A stretch of 64,000 bases of DNA from Saccharum officinarum (taxonomy: Eukaryota; Streptophyta; Magnoliopsida; Poales; Poaceae): the NCBI GenBank assembly GCA_020631735.1, contig CM036215.1, positions 16,394,346-16,458,345 on the forward strand, written 5' to 3'. Below the pieces are notes generated by a model that was not told the origin of the DNA, searched no databases, and worked only from the letters and a program-made list of their open reading frames with translations. The position numbers and the translations under genes were made by a program. Numbering within the stretch: the stretch's first letter is position 1; every line of letters starts with the position of its first letter. This document shows positions 18,780-30,629 of the stretch, piece by piece.

Positions 18780-21107
18780 ATGTCCGGCGCTCCCTTCGAT
18801 TCTGCGGCCTTGGAAACGAAGCTTGATCGCATATTCGGTCAGCTCACCACCATCACAAACCGCCTCAACTCCCACGATGCCCGACTCGCCCGCGTCGAGA
18901 CGGGCCAGCCCGACTCGGGCAAGGGCGGGGCGGACGCGGCAGGCGGCACGGACGACCACCGTGACGACGGGGGCGCTCCTCGTGCGGACCGCGAGGTCTA
19001 CGACGAGCACACCTCTGGCCAGGATCGCGCCTGGGAGGACTTCCGCGCCCGTGCACTGCGGGACCGCGAGCGCTGCTTCGGAGATCATCGCGAACCAGAG
19101 CGCTTTGGTCGTGCCTTCTACGGTCGAGGCGGGCGCGACTTCGACGCGCGGGGCGGGCGCGACTTGGACATGCGCGGGGGTCGCGATTTTGACCACGGCG
19201 GTCTCCGTTTTGACAAGGGCGATCGCGATTACGGATACGACTACGGCAGTCGCGCCTTTGGCCACGGCGGGCGTTACCGTGACGACGTCGCCGGCCGTCG
19301 TGAACAACACAGGCCACCGAAGATTCAGTTTCCAAGCTTCGATGGGGAGTCTGATCCACTCACGTGGCTCAATAAATGTGACAACTATTTTCGTGGACAC
19401 CGTGTGCCGGAGGACGAGAAGGTCTGGATGGCGTCGTTACACCTGGATGGCACCGCGGCTGAGTGGTACTACCAGATGGAGCGTGATTTTGGGATGATCT
19501 CTTGGCCGCGCTTCGTCGACTTCGTCAACCTTCGCTTTGGCCCGCCGATTCGCACTAATTATGTTGCCGAGATCAAGGCCCTGGTCCGCACGAGCACAGT
19601 GGAGGAGTACTCGCGGCGTTATCTAGCCCTGCTCTCCCGCTGCGACAACCTCTCCACGCAGACGGCGATCGATCTGTACACGGGTGGCCTTGGTCAGCCA
19701 CTGGCCTCTGATGTGGAGATGCAGCACCCTGTCAATCTGCAGCAGGCAATGAGTTTGGCGCGGGCGTATGAGCAGCGACAGGTCGAGGCCTCCGCTGTTA
19801 ACAGTTCGACGGCGCTAAAATCCTCTACCCGCCGCGCCACTGTTTCGACTGGCGCTTCTGGTCTTGGTGCGCAGGACAGCAAGCAGGACGGGACGCGCTC
19901 TCGTTTTCGCCGTCTGACGCCAGCGGAGATGCAAGAGAAGCGACAAAACGGGCAATGCTATTTTTGCCCCGAGCCTTATTCCAAGGACCACAAGTGCGCC
20001 GCGAAGGGCGTCTTCCTCATGGAGCTTGCTGCGGGCGAGGAAGACCCGCTCGGCGACGACGTCACCAATCTGGAGATATCCTTATACGCCCTTACCGGCC
20101 TTGGGCTTGCTAATTCCATGATGTTGCAGGTGGTGATCGGTGGTGTTCAGCTCAAGGCTTTGGTTGACACGGGCTCAACACACAGTTTCATCCACTCTGA
20201 TGTGGCTGCTCGTTTGGGATTGATGGTCACTGAGCGTGCTGGCCTCTCTGTGTTGGTGGCCAACGGCGATCGGTTGTGCAGCCCTGGTGTATGTCTCGCT
20301 ACGGACATCCTCATACACGATCTGCGCTTCTCCATCGACTGCTTCGCTCTCGACTTAGGCGGGTTCGACCTCGTCCTCGGCGTTCAGTGGCTACGATCCT
20401 TGGGGCCCATTGTCTGGGACTTCGACGCCCTCTCGATGACCTTTTGGTTCAATGGTTGCTCCCATCACTGGCGCGGCTTGGGTAGTCGTGGCATGGCTGC
20501 ATACGCCATTGCTGATCCCCGCAGAGTCCTGGAAGAGTTGCTACTGTCCTACAAGGACATCTTCGACGAGCCCCACGGCCTGCCACCGGTTCGCCGCCAT
20601 GATCACCGCATCCACTTGTTGCCGGGTTCTCCTCCAGTGGCGGTGCGGCCGTACCGGTATCCACAGCTGCTCAAAGATGAGATTGAGCGCCAGTGCGACA
20701 ATATGTTGGCTCAGGGGATTATCCAGGAGTCGACATCGCCTTTTTCCTCTCCAGTGCTCTTGGTTCGCAAGCAGGATGACACTTGGCGTTTTTGTGTCGA
20801 CTACCGGGCGCTCAACGATTGCACTATCAAGGACAAGTTTCCTATTCCAGTCGTCGATGAGCTTCTCGACGAGCTCAAAGGTGCCCGCTTCTTCACCAAG
20901 ATTGATCTCCGCAGCGGGTATCATCAGGTGCGCATGCACCCAGAGGACGTCGCCAAGACTGCGTTCCGGACGCATCGTGGTCACTTTGAGTTCTTGGTCA
21001 TGCCGTTCGGCTTAACCAATGCGCCAGCAACGTTTCAAGCCTTGATGAATGATGTTCTGAAGCCCTTCCTCAGGCGTTTCATACTTGTTTTTTTTATGAT
21101 ATACTAA
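18780..21107 (+). pseudogene. Gag-Pol part 1 (Gag, protease, RT palm)
   Basis: From ATG 18780 the frame encodes a coiled N terminus, an Arg/Asp/Gly-rich segment, the retrotransposon Gag core ([18 protein letters not shown]), the motif [14 protein letters not shown], a protease with [12 protein letters not shown], and an RT with [21 protein letters not shown] and [13 protein letters not shown]. It stops at 21107 because the frame slips near 21090, exactly where the catalytic Asp-Asp motif should be. The frame is also open upstream of 18780, through the primer-binding site into the LTR (from 18582), but the ATG after the binding site is the conventional start. Confidence 0.9.
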
Positions 21108-24010
21108 TCTTCAGTTCCACATGGGTTGAACATTTACAACATGTACGAACGGTGCTGCAGCAACTTCGTGATCACCATCTCTTCGCCAAGCGTTCCAAGT
21201 GTTTCTTCGGTGAGCCGTCAGTCGCGTACCTTGGCCATATTATATCGGCTGATGGGGTCTCCATGGACAGCGACAAGGTGGCTGCGGTAGAGGCTTGGCC
21301 GCGGCCCTGTTCGGCGCGGGCCCTTCGTGGATTTCTGGGGCTTACCGGTTACTACCGCAAATTCATTGCCGGTTATGGTGGTGTGGCTGCGCCACTAACA
21401 GCTCTCCTCAAGCGAGAGGCTTTCTCTTGGACCGATGAAGCTGAGGCGGCCTTTCTCCAGCTCAAGGCGGCACTGGTGTCTGCTCCATTGCTGCAGCTTC
21501 CTGATTTCAGCAAGCGTTTTATTGTTGACTGTGATGCTTCTGGGGCTGGATTTGGTGCAGTGCTTCATCAGGGAGATGGCGCAGTGGCTTATTTCAGTAG
21601 GGCAGTCGCAGCTCATCATGCCAAGCTACCAGCATATGAGAGGGAGCTTATCGGCTTGGTCAAAGCCGTACGTCATTGGCGGCCATATTTATGGGGTCGT
21701 TCCTTCACAGTCCGTACCGATCATTGGAGTCTCAAGTACATCCTCGATCAGCGCCTCACGACGATTCCGCAACACACCTGGGTAACTAAGCTCTTTGGGT
21801 ATGATCTACAAGTTGAGTACCGTGCAGGGAAGCTTAACACTGTGGTGGATGCTCTGTCCCGTCGTGACTCCGACATGCCTGCTGTCCGTGCAGTCTCAGG
21901 CCTGACTTTCGCCCTATATGATGATCTGCGGATGGAGCAATTGAGTAATCCACAGGCCCAGGAGCTGCGGGCGCAATTGGCAGCAGGTACAGCGCCAGAT
22001 GGGTGGACATTGGTGGACGATATGCTACTGTTCAGGGGCCGTATTTTTGTCCCAGACGCTTCATTGCTTTGGCAGCGTTTGCTGCAGGAGGCGCATGGCA
22101 GCCATGAGGGCGCCCAGAAAACTCTTTATCGGTTTCGGGCATCCTTCTTCAATGCTCATGCTCATCGGTTGGTCCGAGACTATGTCCGTGGCTGTGCTAT
22201 TTGTCAAAGGCACAAGACAGAGCATCTACATCCAGCTGGGTTGCTGCAGCCCTTGCCTATTCCGGTACATGTGTGGACTGACATTGCCATGGATTTTGTT
22301 GAAGGTTTTCCCCGGGTTGGTGGCAAGTCGGTAATCCTTACTGTGGTCGATCGTTTTTCCAAGATGGCTCATTTCATCGCCTTGAGTCATCCATATTCAG
22401 CAAGTTCTGTGGCCCGTGTTTTTTTCGACAATATTGTGCGCCTTCATGGGTTTCCTTGTTCCATTGTGAGTGATGAGGACATCCTCCACTATTACCCGTT
22501 GGCAAAGACGCAACAAAAAAGGCCAAGTGGCCTAGTTGTAGTCGGGCGGCGACCGTGTGAGCCTCTGAATAATCCCACCTTGCTTAGCTTGGGAGGAGGA
22601 AACCACCTTAAAAGAGAGAGCCACGCTTCCTCTATCGGACTAGTCTTTTAGGGACATTGGGCCTTTCCCTGAGTGGGTGTGTATAAGAACTGTTGGGGTC
22701 CGGCCAACCTTAATTTATTGGGCCTCGGCCAACCCCACCTGGGCCGGATATATCATTTGGTATCAGAGCTGGGCCCTTGTTTAAGGGGGTGGGAATGATG
22801 AGGACATCCTCCACTATTACCCGTTGGCAAAGACGCAACAAAAAAGGCCAAGTGGCCTAGTTGTAGTCGGACGGCGACCGTGTGAGCCTCTGAATAATCC
22901 CACCTTGCTTAGCTTGGGAGGAGGAAACCACCTTAAAAGAGAGAGCCACCCTTCCCCTATCGGACTAGTCTTTTAGGGACATTGGGCCTTTCCCTGAGTG
23001 GGTGTGTATAAGAACTGTTGGGGTCCGGGCAACCTTAATTTATTAGGCCTCGGCCAACCCCACCTGGGCCGGATATATCAGTGAGTGACCGTGATACAGT
23101 GTTTACCAGCAGTTTTTGGGAAGAACTTTTCAAATTGGCCAATGTCCATTTACTCCGCAGCTCTGCGTTTCATCCACAAACTGATGGGCAGTCTGAGGTG
23201 ACTAATCGCATCATAGTAATGTACTTGCGGTGTTTAGCTGGTGATCAACCGCGTTCTTGGCTTCAGTGGTTACCGTGGGCAGAATTTTGTTATAATACTT
23301 CATTCCAGTCTGCTCTCCGTGCTACTCCCTTTGAAGTGGTCTATGGCAGACCACCACCGCCTCTAGTGTCATATAGTCCTGGGTCAGCCAAGGTAGCTGC
23401 GGTGGATCAGCAACTTCGTGATCGGGATGTGTTCTTGGCTGAGATTCGTGATAGACTGAAATTGGCTCAGGATGTGATGAAAGATCGTCACGATCAGAAG
23501 CGTCGGCTAGTGGAATTTGCGGTGGGCGATTGGGTCTGGTTGCGACTCCATCACCGTATAGCTGTGGGCATTACTACTGCTCCATCATCTAAGCTTGGGC
23601 CTCGCTTCTTTGGACCATATCAGGTGGTTGAGCGCATTGGCTTAGTGGCATATCGTCTGCATCTTCCTCCCAAGGCACGCATTCATGACGTCTTCCATGT
23701 TGCTCTTTTGAAGAAGTTTGTGGGGGAGCCACCAACTGCGTTGGTTCCATTGCCTTCAATTCTTCATGGTCGGGTGGTTCCTACTCCAGCCGCTGTGATC
23801 CGTACTCGCCTTAACCGCGGACGCTGGCAGCTTCTGGTTTATTGGGATGGCCGCACTCCTACTGATGCTACTTGGGAAGCTCTACAAGACTTCAAAGACC
23901 GCAATCCAGAGTTTCAGCTCGCGGACGAGCTGTTTGTTCGGGAGGAGGGAAGTGTTGTGGACTCGTTTGTGGGCCGCCAGTATAGGCGTCGTCCCAAACA
24001 AGGACTCTAA
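21093..24010 (+). pseudogene. Pol part 2 (RT thumb, RNase H, integrase, chromodomain-like tail), TRIM-interrupted
   Basis: After the frameshift the frame continues with the RT thumb, RNase H (VDCDASGAGFGAV, TDHWSLKYI), the HHCC integrase finger (GCAICQRHK) and the core (DIAMDFVEGFP, VVDRFSKMAHF). The TRIM-type element enters within the second catalytic Asp region (SIVSD) at 22471. Past it, 23081 onward resumes with the rest of the core (FHPQTDGQSE), the GPY-like FFGPYQVVERIG and a chromodomain-like end (LLVYWDGRTPTDATWE). The last 19 codons lie inside the 3' LTR, ending at 24010. Confidence 0.9.
22471..23080 (+). mobile_element. TRIM/SMART-type mini LTR retrotransposon inside integrase
   Basis: Two 285-bp LTRs (22471-22755, 22796-23080) start TGATGAGG and end ATATATCA. 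Only 40 bp lies between them: a tRNA-Met primer-binding site, TGGTATCAGAGC, at 22758-22769 and a purine tract, AAGGGGGTGGGAA, just before the second LTR. A 5-bp duplication, GTGAG, flanks it (22466-22470, 23081-23085). There is no coding capacity. I count five differences between its LTRs. Such elements depend on proteins of other LTR elements. Confidence 0.95.
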
Positions 24011-24329
24011 TAGGCTATTGGCTGTTTAGATAAGGCAGGGAGGAGTTTTAGTAGTTTGGTTTCTATTAGTAGATTGGTTTGGTTATGGAAGTGCACCTGG
24101 ACTATAAAGGGGCACCTTAGGAGATTGTAATAGGCATTGAAGAAGGAATAAACCTCCCTGTGTATCGGGGTGGGGTTTTTACCTTCGACGGTGGCGACGG
24201 GCGGTTCAGCCGTCGACTCCGGCGAAGCTCCCGCCGCCGAGGTTCCTCGTTATCCTCTGCGTTCCAATTCTCAATCCAGTCTCCTCCTCCACTCTCCTCT
24301 TCGCTCACCTCACCGCCGGCGCCATAACA
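23953..24329 (+). repeat. 3' LTR of Reina-like element
   Basis: 377 bp, starting TGTTGTGG, ending CCATAACA, followed by GGACC. Its first 58 bp also encode the end of the pol frame. Confidence 0.95.
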
Positions 24330-24334
24330 GGACC

Positions 24335-27300
24335 CTGCCAAGGACCAGATAGAGATGATTTTGTTCATTGGCTAAACAGTTTACATATTGATGAAGAGCA
24401 TAACTGGATGATAGTGGGTGACTTCAACTTTTATAGATCTCTTTCTGACAGAAATAGAAATGGAGGCAACATGAATGATGTCATGATCTTTAATGAAGTC
24501 ATTAGCAACCTAGGTCTGCTAGAGATTCCCCTGAAGGGCAGGAAATTTACATGGAGCAATATGCAAAATGAACCACTCTTAGAGCAGATAGACTGGGTCT
24601 TCACATATGTCAAATGGATTTCAGAATTTCCAAACACACTGCTTCTCCCGATGGCCAGGCCTACATCTGATCATATCCCTTGTAAAATCCAAATTGGCAC
24701 CTCCATCCCCAAGGCCCAAGTGTTCAGATTCGAAAATTTTTGGGTAGACCATCCTGGCTTCCTTGATCTTGTCAAATCTGTCTAGAATATTGAGGTCAAT
24801 GCTACAAACAGTGCCACTAGGATCTCTGCCAAGTTCAAGCTGCTGAGAGCTTCCCTCAAGAAGTGGAGTAAAAAGCTTTCAAATCTCAACAACTTGCTCA
24901 AAAAATGTAATTGCACTTTGGAAGTCCTGGATGCTTTAGAGGAGCAAAGGCCACTCTTTACTCAGGAATATAACTTTAGGAAAATTCTGAAGGCTCATAT
25001 TCTCAGGTTGCTCAGGTATAGGAAAGAATACTGGAAAAAAAGATACACTGTGAGATGGACTAAATTAGGAGATGAAGGAACCAAATTCTTTCATGCTGCT
25101 GCTACAAAGAGATACAGAATAAACACCATTACCAGTCTAGACACTGATGATGGAAGAACAGTTACAGACCATAATGAGAAGGCTGCTCTACTACTTGAAG
25201 AATACAAAAAGAGAATGAGCTGTACCTCCAATCCAACAATGCTTTACAATCTCAACCTACTGATACAGCCAAGTGAAAATTTAGAGTACTTATCTGGACC
25301 TTTCTCTACCATAGACATCGATAAGGTAATCAAGCAGATGGCGTCTGATAAAGCTCCAAGCCCCGATGGTTTTAATGGAATGTTCCTCAAGAAGTGTTGG
25401 GACATAATTAAAGAAGACATTTATACCCTGTGCTTTGACTTCTTTAATGGATCACTTAGTTTGGAAGCTATAAATTTCTCCTTCATCACTTTGGTCCCAA
25501 AAGTGCACAACCCAACTAGCACAAATGATTTCAGGCCCATCTCCCTACTCAACTGTGTCCTTAAGATCATCACAAAGCTTCTCGCTGATCGGCTGCAGAC
25601 AAAAATAATATCCCTGATACACAAAAACCATTATGGTTTTATCAAAACAAGAACAATCCAAGATTGTCTTGCTTGGGCATACGAGTATATCTACCAATGT
25701 CAGCAATCAAAGAAAGAAATCATCATCCTAAAGCTGGACTTCACAAAGGCATTTGATACAATCGAGCATAATACAATCATTCAGATGATGCACCACTTGG
25801 GCTTTGGTGAAAAATGGATTAACTGGATTCAAAGGATTTTGGACTCTAGTTCGTCCTCGAGCCTCAATGGTGTTCCTGGTAATCACTTCCACTGTTGTCG
25901 TGGTGTCAGACAAGGTGACCCCTTGTCACCTCTATTATTTGTTCTAGCAGCAGACCTGTTACAATGCATTATTAACAAGGGTCATCAGAATGGACTTTTC
26001 GAACTCCCCATCCCATCTTATGAGCTTGATCAATACCCAATTATACAATATGCTGATGACACTCTTCTTGTCATGAAAGCATTTCAAAGAGAGCTCTTTA
26101 CTCTGAAAGGTCTACTGGAATCTTTTGCACAATCAACAGGATTGAGGGTTAATTTCAAGAAATCTTGTCTTGTTCCCCTCAACCTCTCCGATGACAAAGC
26201 ATCCCTTTTGGCTGGTGTTTTTGGATGCAAGATCGAATCTTTACCTTTTACTTACCTGGGATTGCCTCTAGGTTCCACAAAGCCGAGGGTTGATCACTTT
26301 AGTCCCATTATGAGCAAAACTGAAAGAAAGCTCACTGCCACCTCAAACCTTCTCACTCATGCCGGAAGGCTTCAACTAGTAAATTCAGTTATCTCTTCCC
26401 TCCCCACTTTTGCCATGTGCACCCTTCAAGTTCCAGCTGCTGTCTTAGATTATATTGATAGAGCAAAGAGGCATTGTCTTTGGAGAGGGTCTGACAGCAA
26501 CGCCAAAATGAAGCCCCCGGTAGCTTGGAAGAAATGCTCAAAACCAAAGAAAAAAGGTGGTCTTGGCATTATCAATCTGAGAAGTCAGAATAATGCCCTG
26601 CTGCTAAAACATTTTGATAAATTCTACAACAAAAAAGAAATCCCATGGGTCAAGCTGATTTGGAATGCTCACTATCCCAGTGGTCAGGTTCCACATACAA
26701 CTACTGATAAGGGATCCTTTTGGTGGAGGGACATCCTAAAACTTTGTGACCAATTCAGAGGTGTTGCCAAATGTCAAATTGGGGATGGCTCCACTGCACT
26801 CTTTTGGTCTGACCTCTGGAATGACAACATCCTGCAAGCTAAATATCCACGGCTATTCTCCTTTGCAAAGAATAAGATTATCTCAGTTGCACAGTTCCTG
26901 TCAAACAACACATTGGAGACTCAGTTCCACCTCCCGCTCTCAGAGCAAGCCTATCAAGAATTTCAAAATCTGCGAGATTATATCCAAACGATACAAGTAT
27001 CTCATAATACAAAAGACTCTTGGCACTACATTTGGGGGAACAAAACTTATTCTTCAGCAAAGTTCTATAGCCTCCCCTTTAAACATATACAACCTCCTAC
27101 GCCTATTATCTGGATTTGGAAGACCAGATGCTCGAATAAACTCAGGGTGTTTACCTGGCTTCTCCTGATGGACAGGCTCAACACAAGGAACATCCTAAAA
27201 AGAAAAAAACACAAGCTTGAAGGAAATGACTACAATTGCATTCTCTGCAACAATAACACGGAGGAAACTGCCTTTCATCTTTTCTTCGGCTGCCCTTTCA

Positions 27301-27585
27301 GCCAAACCTGTTGGCAGTTTCTGGGCATACATTGGGACTTCTCCATGGATTTCTTCCAGATGATGGTCAATGCTGAACAACAATTTCAAAGGCCTTTCTT
27401 CATGGAGATTTTCATCATAGGAGCCTAGCAGATTTGGAAGCAAAGGAATAACTTCATCTTTGATCGTGGTCGCCCTTCCTTTAACAATTGGAAGCAATGT
27501 TTCCTGGAAGAAGCCCAGTTGCAGTCTTTTCGCTTCTGCCACTCTAAAAGACCTATTTTCCTCTCCCTTCTTTCTAACCTAGCTT
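24335..27585 (+). pseudogene. LINE ORF2: endonuclease end, reverse transcriptase, zinc region
   Basis: In order: the endonuclease C-terminal part (GDFNFYR, SDHIPCKI), a linker, the reverse transcriptase with [39 protein letters not shown] and the catalytic QYADDTLLV, and a C-terminal zinc region with [23 protein letters not shown] at 24783-24785 and a TAG near 27427 break the frame. Otherwise the long frame 24894-27428 is intact, so inactivation is recent. The enzyme would nick target DNA and copy its own RNA there. Confidence 0.9.
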
Positions 27586-27752
27586 GACTTTGTTGGTCTT
27601 GTTTCTGCTTGTACAGCCTGTCCAGCTTTCTTAGTTGTATCTTCCTCGCTCCTCTTTGTACAATGGTGTTGTTCTTTTTGTTGTGTCTTTTCTAATAATA
27701 AAATCCTTACAGTGGGGGTCTCCCCTGCTGTATTTAAAGTTCAAAAAAAAAA

Positions 27753-30629
27753 CTAACTGCCATCTTGTACACACGGACATGGGTATTAAAAACCTTCAAT
27801 TCCAGGTGAACCTTTAGTGAAGGTATCACGGCAAAAGTAAAGCACTATAAACATGATATATTCAATACATAATGAGCTTGCTGGTACCATGTTCCATGGG
27901 CAGGTCCTATGATCTGCATCTTTGTTTTGCCATGACACACCCATGGGTGCAGTCATACCCACATATTCTGAAAAGCATGGTATACACCAACAGGATCAGC
28001 ACCCCAGGACCACATTTTGGCTTCAATCACATGGATTATGGACTCTGTTCAACTCATTCGAGGGCTCTTGAATCATGCTACTGAGTACTGACTGAAGTTC
28101 AACAACCAACAAGTTTGCTATATTCCTGATTGCAGAAGCTCAGATGGCTCTACTGATCTCAAGCTCCATTGTTGCATAAACTGGTAAGTTCATACTGATC
28201 ATGATAAATAACTAAATTAAGATACCGAATTCATTTGGTCCAGGAGCAAAGGGACAGGCAGCTGAACACCCTGAAAACGTTTTAACCTAGAAACTTGAAG
28301 GCCTGGCACAAGTAAACCCACCAATGAACAAAACTGTATGCTCTCACATTTGCAACAGCCTGTTTTCATCTTTCTCAGAGGAAATCGCACTATGACATGG
28401 AGGAAAGGCTTCCAAACAAACCAAATTTTCCAAGCTTTGATGCACTGAAAAACATTTTCACATGCTCTGCTGATGCCCATGGTGTCACATTCATGTTCCG
28501 CCAAGTGTTGCAACAACTGGTGCTGTGCCTTCATATGATTCCCCAGGCTTTTGCTCATATCTCCAATTGCTAAATCATTTGATTATTGAGTTCTTGTACA
28601 CATATCTAGATGTGTGATCTGCCTGGTTCATGAAAGTTATCTGAGAGACAACCTTTGGGATGAGCGTTTCTTATAGTACTGCTCTTTCCGACTCCCGCAT
28701 CAATTTTTTTCCTGGTGACAAGACCAACTAAGAATTTCACCCTGCAAGGATAAAAACAAAAGAATTAGGCATTTGTGCCTAAAGAAGAAGAAAATAATAT
28801 GTTGCAGAATAGTAAAGAAAATCATAAATCCGTAGTTCAAGCACTTAGGATTCAGCACATCAACAAACAAAAAAACAAGTAAAAGGGAATCAACAACAGA
28901 ACTAAAATAAAACTAACTACTTGAAGGATGAAAGACAAATAGCCCAGAACAGGATACCCAGTAACTCTAACACACAAGCACACACACACACACTAACACA
29001 GTGGGTTTGGTGGCTGGAAAATGACTTGACCTTTTCTGTTTTTCTCTAATATATATAGGCAGCCATGAGCTACAATCATGGCTGAGAATAGCCTCCTAAT
29101 TAATGCAGAATATTACCTAAATAATCAGCCTATACTCCGTTTACTCCATGCTGAAATTTAGCTAAAGGAAATGGTATGAACCTAGACATTAGCATGCACC
29201 TAGACGCACAGGATTACTTCCACCAAAGGATGCACCAATCATTGGAATATCAAATATCAAAGCAGCAAAAATTACACATCAAATGAGTTTGCGTATAGGT
29301 ATCCTTCTCAAAATAAAAACCATATGCCAGAATGCTAGATGACCAATCTTCGTGTCCATGCCCCCAATTGTGCACTGGAAGTTGCATATCTAGCACCATC
29401 TTGTTTAATAAAATAACATAAATGGGTTTTGCTGCTATCTAATGTGTTTCAGAGCTTGAGGCTAAGGCAATTTTGTAATGGTTTCGCTGCTATCTATTGT
29501 TTTTCAGAGCTTCAGGTTAAGGCAATTTGTAATTACAACCAGAACATCACAGCCAAAAAAAAAAAAAACTAACCCTCATAGTAAAGGAAACATGACAATT
29601 AGATTTGACGGGGTGGCAAATTTAACAAAAAATGCATAGCCTCAATAGTGTTAATTGTGGTATCTACCTATCTGAGTCATTTAACTATAGCAAACCTAAG
29701 GTAGAAATACAGAAAAATGATGAAAACAAAAGTAAAGAACATGGTCCAAGGCTTCAATAACTCTCTAGTAGACACTAGATTACTATATATAAAGCAAAAA
29801 TGCTATTATTATTTTCTGTCAGCATCAACTTAAAACCTCCCTTAACTAAGTGAAACTGTGACAAAACTTGTATATTCTTCCATAGTACATACATCTCATG
29901 AAAGTAACATGTAGCCGAATCTATTTCCAAATAAGATGGCAAATTTCATGATGTAATAACTTTTTTTCCCTATGATAAGGCAGTACATACATCTCATGTG
30001 TGATAGCTGACGGACAGTGCCGTAGAGCTATATTGTGACATCTTATGGAGTCACAGGCTTATAGCCATACTTCATCCTATGATTATGAATTGTGCGCATT
30101 GAACTGCGCCTCTTGAGAAGATCAGTAATTCTCTCTGGATTCTAGAATTGCTCAAGACACCTTATAAGATAAAAATGATGATAACAATATCCTAAAATTA
30201 AGCTAAATTAAGCTGCAGACTAATAATTAAGGAGCACTATAAGAGTAGAAATGCAGCACGCCTGGATAAAGAAATTACTTGCCTTGTTATTCGATAATCC
30301 ATCACTAACTTGCTGCTTCATTTTAAATACTTTGGAATGATCTTCATTGCTTAACCAATCCCAAGCTAGAAAAGCACTCGCTTTCCATAACTAACATCCA
30401 CTAGTCATGTCCATCTTATATGACTTATTTGGAACCTACTAAACTCTAACTAATTTGTATTCAAGTATGCAATGTGCTTTGATCATGAAGAACACATCAA
30501 ACTTCCATCAGCTGCTGTTGTAACAATAATGTTTTCCTTTTCCAATCTCAAAGCCTGGTCAAAAGATTTTTTTGCACTATAAACTTCCATGTGACACATA
30601 AAAGCATAACGATCCTTCTACTGTCTTGT
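27753..30629. other. AT-rich spacer without recognised gene
   Basis: No known protein was recognised. On the minus strand a splice-acceptor-like TTTTATCCTTGCAG near 28745 precedes a purine-rich segment, and a 113-codon frame lies at 28558-28217; these could be an untranslated exon of a noncoding transcript, but support is thin. A short (CA)n run is at about 28976-28992. Confidence 0.35.
29427..29533. repeat. Tandem duplication, ~54-bp unit
   Basis: Two adjacent, slightly diverged copies share GCTGCTATCTA, TTTCAGAGCTT and TTAAGGCAATTT-like segments. Confidence 0.85.

Larger units (their letters stand above)
18365..24329 (+). mobile_element. Reina-like Ty3/gypsy chromovirus nested in LINE
   Basis: The 5' LTR (18365-18741) and 3' LTR (23953-24329) are both 377 bp. 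The whole is flanked by the 5-bp duplication GGACC (18360-18364, 24330-24334). A primer-binding site matching initiator tRNA-Met follows the 5' LTR. The gag-pol order protease, RT, RNase H, integrase, chromodomain-like tail identifies a chromovirus; the CX2CX7HXC Gag motif, small LTRs and ~6-kb size suggest the Reina clade. A frameshift lies at the RT active site and a 610-bp TRIM-type element interrupts integrase, so the copy cannot move on its own. Confidence 0.92.
18060..27752 (+). mobile_element. L1-like LINE, 5'-truncated, split by nested Ty3/gypsy element
   Basis: The LINE sequence is 18060-18364 plus 24330-27752; everything between is a later LTR-element insertion flanked by GGACC. The left part carries endonuclease motifs (IQETK, SGGILMGWN, TVYGP). 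The right part continues with VGDFNFYR, then SDHIPC, a reverse transcriptase, and a Cys-rich C-terminal zinc region. The 3' end has AATAATAAAATCC and a short poly(A) at 27744-27752. The 5' end is truncated inside the endonuclease domain, so ORF1 is missing. I found no clear target duplication for the LINE itself. Confidence 0.88.
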
